Shown here piece by piece: positions 1 to 12,000 of a stretch of DNA of 64,000 bases. The translations under genes and the position numbers were made by a program. Below the pieces are notes generated by a model. It was not told the origin of the DNA, did not search any database, and was given only the letters and a program-made list of their open reading frames with translations. How positions within the stretch are numbered: the first letter of the stretch is position 1; each line of letters begins with the position of its first letter. This stretch comes from Owenia fusiformis (Eukaryota; Annelida; Polychaeta; Sabellida; Oweniidae), in assembly GCA_903813345.2 (NCBI GenBank), contig CAIIXF020000012.1, positions 27,728,684-27,792,683 of the forward strand. Reading direction: 5' to 3'.

Positions 1-42
1 TGATCGCTAAAAAATTAAAAAGTTGCAAATTTTGTATTCCAG

Positions 43-3000
43 GAATGCGTAGACAGGTCAGGGGAAGACCGTGTAACTGGTGAGGAATGGCTATGGAAGA
101 AAACAGGAGCCTACCTACCCGGAGCTTACGAGGAAGTAGTCGATATAAACGACGCATATGTACTCACAGAGAAGGTAAGAACACACAGATTGTGTTTTAA
201 CTTTGGAAATTATTTTTATTTGAATGGAATATAATGGCTGAAAAAGAGATAAGTTTATTTTGACAAAATATCGGAGTCTCCGATGATTCTCAAAATTTTC
301 AAAAATGTAATAAATGAATTATATTTGCAGAAAGCTTTACACTGGTATGCCATCAACACATTCAAACACAACGATGACTTCAGCATTCAATATTTGTAAT
401 ATATCAATTAATTTTATATATCTTATTAATTATTATGTCACCACCACCACGACGAGGGGTGAATCGTTGTAGTCTCCAACTTTTTTGTGGCAGCTTTTGG
501 TGTTTGATGGTTGGTGTTCAGCATCTGTAACAAATGACAGGTGGTGACATTCTGCATGTTAATGCCTTGTAGTTTATATTAAATGGTATAATAAATGTAT
601 ATAAATATACAACTCATACCCTTATTTACCTTTTACAGAAAGCATTACACATGAGAGCCATCAAGACATTCAAGGATGACTTTGGCATCGAGCGAAAGAA
701 TGGAGAAGAGTGGCTGATTAAGATGTCTGACACAGAGACACACATTCCAAATGTGTATGAAGAGGTGAGACATATAGACACACATGCTGGATATATATTT
801 ATAAGCATTTATCATTTTGAAATATAAAGTAAAAAAAGGGACACTAATGAAAGCATGAATCTGACACCCAACAGCCCAAATGGCACAGTTTCAAATAATT
901 AATTTATTAGGGTGAAAATCACAAAGTTTTGGTCAGATTTGCCAAATTAAAGATTTCAATTTTTCATTTTGCATAAACATATGCATATTTCAATATTTAT
1001 TGCTTTTTAGTACAATTTTGAAAAATCTCTAATTTCCAACACTCTTGAAAATTCTAAAATCTTACCCTTTTTAAGAAGAAATGGACTGTTGAATTGAATA
1101 TATTTTATTACTTTTAACTTTATATTTTTAGGTGGTTGGAGTTGTGAATATTACTACTCTAAACAACAGGCAATATTGTGTCATCTGCGATCCAGTGGAT
1201 GACAATGGTCGTCCACAACTAGGCAAAAAGAGATTAGTCAAGGTAAATACTCCAATATTCATTTCCATGTTAGATAAGGTCATTTTTAATTGAAATGCTT
1301 TAATAATGTATTATGTATGTATGTAAACAAACATTGGCCATGGATTGGCTATGATGATTAACCTCTGGAATCCAAGGCGTTAAAATCAGTTTGAAACTAG
1401 AGAATTTTTTAATTTTTTCAAGTTTTTGACATTTTACTACATACGCATACATATACAACAGGTGATGCTTTAATTTGGTGAAATAAGTCGGAAGAGATCC
1501 TTTTATCACATATTAAAACATTATTTATGCACATTTGATAAAGATTGTAAAAATTAGAGCAGTTTTAGTGAAACATTCCATGACAGATTATCTTGTCACC
1601 GTAGGTCTTAGAGTCATTTCTAATGTGACGAAAAATCTCGTCACTCTGTGTACTCAAGAGGTAAATTGGATGTATTTTAAATAATTTAAAATATGCTTAC
1701 AGGGTGAGAAATCATTCTTCCTCATGCCAGGAGAAAGGCTAGAGAAAGGAATACAAAACATGTACATTTTGGGAGAAGATGAAGGCCTCATTCTACGGGC
1801 TACAGAGGCATTCACAGACAAGGAACAGGTCAGTGTACTTATACTATCAGTGAGTTAAGGTTCCTGAAGTTTGCAGTCTCAAATGAATACTTTATTGTGA
1901 CTGCCTCACCCATCTCAGGTGTGCAGGCGTAGATGTCACATTCATGCGTCAATTGGATAGTTTGTTGTGATCGTTGGTTGCATATGCATTTAAAGCATAT
2001 AACTGACCATTGATGTAAATCTTAGGGTTTGGGATAAGGTCTTTATACTAGCGCCACTCATACGTGGCTGTTTTTATCAATATTTAGCAGCTCACAGTAC
2101 AGTTAAAACTATCCTTGAATTTTTCTAGCCTCTAGACAGCTCTAGTGCATATTTTTACCACTGTATATATGTAATTATAACTACAGATCACAAATCGAGG
2201 TTACATTGTAGTCCAATGGAAACACATGGACATAATTCTCTTTTACTCCAGTGTGATTCATATTGGCCTTAAAAACTATGGTCAAATACTATAGGATATG
2301 AAAAGATTACCAAATCATCGTAACTACCTTTCATAGTGGGAATTCTAATATGATTTTTGCCTTAAACAGTTGGACGATAGCTGTTTGTCTCCTCCGCATA
2401 TTAAACCAATGAAAGAGGTTTACCAGTACAGTTCTGAGGAGGTTTGACTTATGGGAAGTGGTCTGCTTTGACAGTTGCATCATGGGATAAGTGAATGCTG
2501 GTAGTTGCATTTTGGGAATATTCTACTTTGACAATTTGATCAATGGAGTATAGCTTTGACAGTTCATAAAGGAAAAAATTCTGCATTTTCAGTCGCATTA
2601 TGGGAAATATTCTACAATTACAGCTGTATTATGGGAGATTTTTTGCTTTGACAGTTGAATTATGGGAAATGTGTAACTTTGTCAGTTGCATTGTGGGATA
2701 TATTCTTTTATGACAAATATTATGGGAAGTACACCCTTGGTATACGCAGCTAACGAAAATTGACCGGTACGGGTCAAAAGCTGGACCTGTACGGGTTAAC
2801 GGTTTTATTTGAATTTAAAATAGCCATTACTTGCTCAATATTGACTTCCTCGTGTCTAATTTGAAATATATGATGCCTCCCGATGCTTTTAAGTACCCCA
2901 ATTTTTTACAGATTTTTAAACGGACCAAAACTCTCTAAATGCGCATTTATGCTCTTTTCTCTCAAGAACGACTGTCTCATTTTCACGATAACTTTTATTT

Positions 3001-6000
3001 AGTACTTCTAACATATAAGATCTATTTTTCCCCATCAAGGTATGATGTAAATGACAGTCTATTTACATCTTGTGAGTTTCAATGACGCACGTTTGATTTT
3101 ATAAAAAATGCCAAACTTTGTGACAAAGAATTTCATCCTGCTTGCAGCGAGAAGATGGACCGGTTCGGGGCAATCTGCTTGCAGCGAGAAGACGGACTGG
3201 TTCGGGGCAATAGCTGATGAAATTCTTTGTCACAAAGTTTGGCATTTTTTATAAAATTAAACGCGCGTCATTGAAACTCACAAGATGTAAATAGCATGTC
3301 ATTTACATCATACCTTGATGGGGAAAAATAGATCTTATATGTTAGAAGTACTAAATAAAAGTTATCGTGAAAATGAGACAGTCATTCTCGAGAGAAAAGA
3401 GCATAAATGCGCATTTAGAGAGTTTTGGTCCGTTTAAAAATCTGTAAAAAATTGGGGTACTTAAAAGCATCGGGAGGCATCATATATTTCAAATTAGACA
3501 CGAGGAAGTCAATATTGAGCAAGTTATGGCTGTTTTAAATTCAAATAAAACCGTTAACCCGTACCGGTCCAGCTTTTGACCCGTACCGGTCAATTTTCGT
3601 TAGCTGCGTATACCAAGGGTGAAGTTAATAACATATACTGTTTTATAATGGGGCAAGTGGATGTTCCTCCCACTCGGATCATTCTGTTCCAATTTTGATT
3701 TTGTCATATACTTTTTTCATGTGAAAATTATTCAAAAAGGGTTTCAGAAATGCATTCAAAACCAGGTGCACTGCTTCTTTAATGCAATTTAGTTTGCTTT
3801 CTAAATCTAATGCATTGGTTTAGTTAAAACTTGGTTAGCTTGACTAGAGATTAGGATACGAATAATACAGACTTAACTCTAATGAGGTGAAATTCACTGT
3901 CTTTTAGAATACAGAACGAATATAGCAATATAATCTTTGACTGATAAGTCAACATTAATGAAGCAATAGACCTTTCCAATAAATCCTGAACCTTTTGGTA
4001 AACTAAAAAAAATTGGAGTATATTGGCTAGGTCTATGATGCCATACTTTTCAGACAGTAAAATTTGCAAACAAAATTGAGTGACTATTTTGAAAATTAGC
4101 AAAGTTATCCTCTTTTCTGCATAGGAACTGTAAAAATGACAACACATATGACATATATATCTTACAGGAAGAAACTGATGAGCCAAAGAAGGTTGTTGGT
4201 ATCCCAGAAGAACCAAATTATCATGTGAGAACATATATCCCATAACGCTTAACGCTTTGGTATAACACTGTGGTGTGGTGTGGTTTTGATAGTGTGCATG
4301 CATTGCAGCACTCTCATCTTGCATTTATTTAGGATAAGGGGGGGATCATTAGAATATCTGGCAACATGCAAAACGAATGAAGTTTTATTTAAAATTATAA
4401 TTTTTAAAGGAACCAATTGCAGATAAATATAACCCAGGGCTCACATTAACTCCGTCCCATGCATGTTAAGGACACAAAAAAATTTTGAGGACAAAAAAAT
4501 TAAAAATATTTCCGTTTTTTCAACACTGACATTTTTAACGTCAATATTATAGCACAGGTTTTAAAATTTTGAGTATCAGTTTGATATTAACATTGTGAGA
4601 GTCAGCTTGAACTCTTAAGTTTGAAGTCTTAAAACATTGTATATGTAAGTGTCAGTTCATAACAAGTAAATAACGTAAAATTGGAATGATGTTTTACTGA
4701 CCTATTATTGGGTTGCTACAAAGAAAATCAGCTGACGAAATTAACCTAAAGGTAGTGTTTCAGTGAAAATGCTTTTAAAATAAGTAACAGGCTTGTAATG
4801 GGAGACATACTTTTTTGAAAGGACACACTTTTTAAAAATAATTGCTTCCTTGGGAATAACACAATTTCAAACCTTATGCAGGCATTTGGTGTTCACATTT
4901 GTAATAAATTGTTACACTTTTGCAATAACTAACCATATCTTAAAATGTGTTACATTTGGTGGCTGTCCTACTTAAGTCAAATCTTAACATTCAGAGAATA
5001 TCCTTATGAAGTAAAAAATTAAATGTCTTTAAAAAGTTTTCTTTTTCTGGAAGAGTTCAATCTACCAGTTTCTGACTACCAGTTGCCAGCATGGCTTCTA
5101 GCTATTTTAGGCTACATACTTGCTTTTTGTAAGATGGGCTGAATAGAATAAGATATCTGGGGTCTTTTGGTGAAACATAAATCTCAAGAATTCCAAATAG
5201 ATTCGTTTGGTTCAGTCGTATGTAGGAATTATGTAGTTAAGGAGATCCTTTTCTTGAATCGATTACATACAGACATATAGTGATGTTTCAACAAAAAAAC
5301 TCTCCAACATCAGACCATATAACATCCTTAATTTTCTATTTTTATACAAAAATAAACAAGCAGTTATTTTGTTAACTTACATTTAGCCAAATTTGTATAT
5401 CACCACACTGATATCATATCCTGACATGTGAAACTGATGTAAAGTAGTTTTGTAGTATGTAGTTGTAGTTTGTAGTTTTTTGTACACTGTAGTGACTGAT
5501 ATGTCATTTACATGACATGGTTATTGAGTCAATAAAAGATATATATTTTAGTGATTTATTCAAGCTTTTATTTTCTTGTATTTCACAGAAAGTTGACAGA
5601 CAGCCAGGAGACAGATGGATGATACGTGGCCCAAAGGAATACGTACCAGTCGTCGAAGTAGAGGTTGTCACTAAACGTCAAACTATCCCACTGGATGAAA
5701 ATGAAGGAATCTATGTCAGAGACGTGAAAACTGGAAAGGTAAATGTTTTTATAGTCTTATTTGATTATTACAAGGATAGTCAATCGATTAGAAGACAGAA
5801 ATTTCATTAAATGCAGATTCAAGTTTTGATTTTTTAAGGATTTATTCTTAATTGCAAATAAATATTGCATTTATCATATTGCAATTTTGGACTAATTACA
5901 TCCCTATGGAATCATCTACTGGCTTCAATTGAGCTCACTAATTTTGTGAATTTATTAAATTTGAACTGTATTATTTCACCCAGTTTAACGTTCAGAATCT

Positions 6001-9000
6001 CTTACAACAGATAACCACGCTTAAATCTGAAACATTTTTATATTTTTTAGGTACGGGCAATCACAGGTGAAACGTTCATGTTGAACCAAGATGAAGAATT
6101 ATGGCCCAAGGAACTCCCTCCTGCAGTTGAGCAACTGTTGATTTCTGGGAAAGACCCTCTTGCAGACCGCGGAGACAGAGCACCTGTTACTCAACAGAGG
6201 TCAGTAAACATTTAGTGGAAATATGTCAGTAAACATTTAGTGTAAACATATCAGTAAACATTTAGTGTAAGCATGACAGTAAATATTTAGTATTTAACAT
6301 GTCAGTAAACATTTAGTATTTTACATGTCAGTAAACATTTAGTATTTTACATGTCAGTAAACGTTTAAATATGAATCTGTATAAAACTCGTTAGAGACCA
6401 CTAAACAATATGATAAAGAGCACCAGCTTTAGGCTTGGGTAGTGGGTGTTACAGGTGCTACTTTAAGTTACTATTGGTGTTTCAGACACCAAATCAAATG
6501 TGAATCTGAATACACAGGGATCAGAGTGCGATGCATATAAGGAGAGACTATTCTAAGGGGGGTCTCAGGCCCATACCCAGGGGGGGTTCGCAGGGTTCGG
6601 GCAGTTTTCCCCTATTTTGAGCACTTCTCAAGTAATTTTAGCCATATTTGGGCCAAAATAATCAAATGTGAACCCCCCTGGAAATTTTGGAAAATTGAAC
6701 CCCCCCTTGAAAAATCCTGGCTACGGGCCTGGGTCTGGAACATTTTTGCAGTCAATTGTCACCTTATCCCTTATCCTAAGTAATGAATGTGTATCCTGCT
6801 TATTTTTCTATGGACTCCAATAGAGGTTTGAATTTCCAATATTTCAATACGTTTCTATGTGTTTTAGGTACCAGGAAAAGTCAACGGCCTCAGTAACTGC
6901 AAGTGGAGTCCGTGACAAGACTAGAGTCGTGACGTTTAGAGTCCCCCACAATGCAGCAGTGCAGGTCTACGATTATAAAGACAAAAAAGCAAGGTTGGTA
7001 GCAAACCTTTATTTTGGTTATGTTATTGGAGATTTTTGATGCAGGTTATACACTGTAAAAATATATAAAACTTAACGATTTGTCTTTGTTCATGTCTTTA
7101 AGCACAAGGTTATTGTATGAGATTTTAAACTTGGGTGCAGGAGCCCAAGGTCATAGGCAAGCATACAAGAAACCAGGTTTTCAATATTCACGATTCATTG
7201 AGTGACGTGCTAAGATTCTTTTCACACTTAGCAAAATATTTTGAACAAAATCATTAAAAAGAATTTGATTCAACCAAAATCCTTTTCGCAAGAATTTTTG
7301 CAATGAAAGCTCAGCATTTTTATCTACATAAGCACCTATACTTTCCACGCAAACTCAATTTTTTCCCTTACAGTTTTTTTCTTTATGAACCATTCATCTG
7401 TCGTGAAATATAGAACAACTATGAATAGATCAATATACCAGGCCCAGCTATAAGTGAATTATTTATTCTTTCCAGAGTTGTATTTGGACCTGAGTTGGTT
7501 ATGTTGGGACCCGATGAGCAGTTCACTCAGCTTTCTCTATCTGGCGGCAAACCCAAGAAACCAAATGTAATCAAATCTCTATGTCTGCTACTGGGACCTG
7601 ATTTCTGCACAGATATCATAGTTGTGGAAACATCTGACCATGCTAGACTATCTCTTCAGCTGTCTTATAACTGGTAAGCCAATGTTTATTTTAGTTTGAA
7701 TTTTAGGATGCTGATGTACTGTACGCCTGGTGTTTTCCGCGAGTTTTAATTTCGCGAATTTTGAGAAATACCAATTTCGTGGCCATTAAATTTCGCGGAT
7801 TTCAAAGTTTTAAATTCCATTATTCTCTGGATCTTCAAGATCTGTAAACTAATTTACCTTATCTACAGTAATAAGACCTACCCAATGTCATATTTTGATA
7901 AGATTTACAATTTCTAGGTCTTAGTCAACGGCATGTTGCACCTCAGCCTTTAATTGGCGAAATTCGCGAAAATTAATTTTCCCGATTTTAACACAGTCGC
8001 GAAAAGCTCGAAACTAAATCGCACGCGAAAAATACCGGGGGTACAGTACTTACTTTTCAGAGGATATCCTGTGTGAATTAGTAAGAGCCTCCCCACATTG
8101 AAATACCTTTGGTGCAGCTTTCCCGATAAAGTGACATTTTAAGGAATATTTAAGTTTACAAATTTCTGATTTTGATTCAAATTGAATTCAATGTATATAA
8201 GTTAGAATTTTGTTTTTAACCTTTACCTCATACAACTTCTCTGGTGCAGCTAAAGATGGCAGGTTTTATTCACAATGTTTACTTAGCCTGTCGATTGTTC
8301 CGAATAGTCCCTTTTTATTGTAGGCATTTTAAACACAAGTTTTCCTGTTTAAAACTGGTCCTCTCTTCTTTTTAGGCATTTTGAGATTAACGACAGAACC
8401 GACGCCAAAGAAGCCGCAAAGTTGTTCAGTGTCCCTGACTTTGTTGGTGATGCTTGTAAGGCCATTGCATCCAGAGTGAGGGGAGCTGTGGCATCAGTAG
8501 CATTTGATTTGTTCCATAAGGTATACACTGTTTTATCAATTAGATTAAATGGCAAAATTGAAGGACACCAGGGTTTCGCTAAGTGCAGCTGGTCAAATTG
8601 ACATTTATGGACCAGCTAGTTATCAATCAAATTAAAATGGCATCATTGGAGAACACCAGGGTTTGTCTAAGTGCAGCTGGTCAAATTGACATTTATGGAC
8701 CAGCTAGTTATCAATCAAATTAAAATGGCATCATTGGAGAACACCAGGGTTTGTCTAAGTGCAGCTGGTCAAATTGACATTTATGGACCAGCTAGTTATC
8801 AATAAAATTAAAATGTCAACATTGGAAGACACCAGGGTTTGTCTAAGTGCAGCTTGTCAGATTGACATTTATGGACCAGCTAGTTATCAATAAAATTAAA
8901 ATGTCAACATTGGAGAACACCAGGGTTTGTCTAAGTGAAGCTGGTCAAATTGTCATTTATGGACCAGCTAGTTATCAATAAAATTAAAATGTCAACATTG

Positions 9001-12000
9001 GAGGACACCAGGGTTTGTCTAAGTGAAGCTGGTCAAATTGACATTTATGGACCAGCTAGTTATCAATAAAATTGATAAAATCCTCCAATGTTAAAATGTC
9101 AACATTGGAGGACATCAGTCAATGAAAGTTATAAAATTTCATATCTTACAGTGTGATTTTACAAAACTGCAATGGTGCACTGCTGCAAGTGCAATGGTAC
9201 ATTGGTACATTGTGTTTTGGAGACTTTTATACTTCATTCCGATAACCTATATACTGCAGCTACATGTACCACGATGCCCATGTCAAGCAGCGTGCCTACT
9301 AGGCACGCAGTTTGAAACTCTAACAAACTGCGCGCATATTTCAAAATGTGAGACGGGGAGGACACGACTCCCAAAAAGAGCCAAAATACGAAAAATACAA
9401 GGTTAGTCTCGTTCTAAAGATAGTACCATTCTGTGAAGATGAACTTAATTTACTCATAGTACTCAATGTTTTTCCCGATGTAAACCTAGTTGTCTCAATA
9501 TAAGGGTCTTAAGTAACTTCTGTGTTCAAAATTTACAGTGTAAAGTTATATCTATGTCTTTTTATCGTCATTTGCCGTTTTATTCAGCCATTGTGTCTGT
9601 ATGCTAGAATATATAGGATCACTCCATCTGATTAAAACAGCAAAGTTTGTGTTCAAAACGATAATACGCCATAAACGTGATTTAAACATTTTCTTGTCAA
9701 ACTGCGCGCCTATATTCACATGTATTTCCCAAACTGCGTGCCTAATATTTCAAAACTGCTTTGCCTATCCAAGCTTGTTTTGTATTATTAGAAAACATAA
9801 GCGCCATACAAGGCACATATGACACCCCATAATTGAAACACTATGAGAGTCCATCCACCAAGATGGTGATCTGAAAATAAATGTTTTTTTCGTTCCCAAC
9901 TTAATTGTCACTTCTATTATACATTTTGACTTTCAATATGAAAATCTCATAAGATCTGACGATAAAGCAAAATTTCCAAAGCTACATCGAAAACACCTAC
10001 ACGTACCTCTGTAGAAATTCCAATGATAATATGTAGTTTTAATAGTGTATGCGCACAGATTGTAATTTCTGGCTAAAATAGGCGCGCAGTTTGTGGTTTA
10101 TTTCTTTTTAATCTCCTGATTATCTGTTTTATTTCGAAATATTTTGAATTAAACATGATAAATGTGTAAGGAATTAAATATAAAACGAGTCTAAAGTATT
10201 TGTCATTTATGTTTAAAGTGCTAGATCGATTTACGTATAAATTCCCATTAAATCAGTGACGAAAATGCCATTAATCTGCTTATGTTTTAAAACTAAGATG
10301 CATTTGCACACAGTTTTTGCTAGTATTTGCAAGATTCGTATATTCGCCACAGAATGAACGCATTGAACAAGAAAACAATGCAGGATAAATGTCTTTAAAT
10401 AACGTTTCAAAATACAGACTCCAACTTAAATGATCCAATGTTCTTAGGCACGCAGTTTGTGATCGAAGCAAACTGCGCGCCTAAGTAGGCGCGCAGCTTG
10501 ACATGGGCACCGTGTGTACACTACAGCTAAGTCATATAGCTACAAAATATAGGTAAATAGATTTATTATCCGGTCACTAATTTATGAATCCATGACATAT
10601 TTGTTACCATTTTATTTCAGAACTCTGCTAAAATCATCAGATCTTCAGTGTTCGGATTTGACGAAAACCAGAAAGTGCGTAATAAGTTTACATTCCCCCA
10701 AAACCAGCTAAATGTCACAAGTATTGATATCCAAAGTGTCGAACCAGTGGACCAGCGAACTAGAGATTCTCTTATGAAGTCTGTACAGCTGGCTATTGAA
10801 ATTACGACCAATTCCCAAGAAGCTGCTGCCAGGTTAGGATATGATAAATAAAATAATATGATAAAAGTATAATGGAAAATCTGAGCAAAGGAATTCTATA
10901 GCATTTTTGCTTAACCGCTATCTAAATCATGTCAGTAAGATCTCAGACTTGGCATGTGCTTAGAATGAATGTTGATCTAGTCAAATTGAACACTTTTGTG
11001 AAAAATAGATCAATAAAGTACGAAATACAGAAGATAATCTCTCAAAATCATACAGCTATATGGGGCCTAATTGTGACGTCACTGCAAGATAGAATCCATC
11101 CGGTGATGGCAAATTATCAATTGACTTGGGATTCAAATACAATATTGAAGCTCATGCACATTTTTTTTTATTTTTCAGACACGAGGCTGAGCGACTTGAG
11201 CAAGAGGCCAAGGGTCGTCTAGAACGTCAAAAGATCAGCGACGAGGCTGAAGCAGAAAAAGCCCGTAAGGAACTCCTACAACTCCAGGCTCACAGTGCTG
11301 CTGTTGAAAGTACTGGACAGGCCAAAGCAGAAGCTCAGTCCAGAGCTGAGGCTGCCAAGATTGAGGGAGAGGCAGCTGTGGACCAGGCTAAGCTTAAGGC
11401 ACAGGCCATGAAGATTGAAGCTGTAAGTGATCTTTTTTTTCATTGAGTTTTTATTTCAGGTTAGCAGCATTACAATTACAGTACATGTAGATACTATGTG
11501 TAATTTGTAAGTGATCTTGATAAACAGTAATTTACTGAGAGGAATCCGATTTGGTATTGGTCTATTTTATCACTGCAAAAAGTGTTTTATTGTCATTATC
11601 TTGTGCTGTTGAGTGTGGGGGGGGACGTCACATAAATCTTGTAATCAAAATTCAAGGGAAAACTACATGTCCATTCAACTTAACAAACACAGACTAGTGC
11701 CAAGATATGATTTCCGGCATGCTAGGTAAATTACATAATGGACATTTTGGAAATAAATACAAAAAAAAATTTTATTCAGAGGAACCATGAATTTTACTTT
11801 TCTTATACTCAAGTAGATGTTTGAATAAATCTGATGTTTCTTCAGGAATCTGAATTAGAGCGACTGACCAGGGCACGCGAAGCAGAGACTAAGTATCTCT
11901 CAGAGCAGAACGACCTTGAGTTGACGAAATCTCGTGAAGTTGCAGAAATCGAGACTGGCAAGTTCAAGAATATGGTTAATGCAATTGGTTCTGAGACTAT

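Noticed and set aside
3851-4324. 157-codon minus-strand open frame
   Set aside because: It is antisense to the small MVP exon and flanking intron, has no motif and no biased composition.
8541-9077. CRISPR-like regular array
   Set aside because: Units are contiguous 88-bp tandem copies with no unique spacers, in an animal intron.
9122-9406. 94-codon frame containing CPCQAAC
   Set aside because: Overlaps the start of the 1.24-kb TIR element inside an MVP intron and has no domain.
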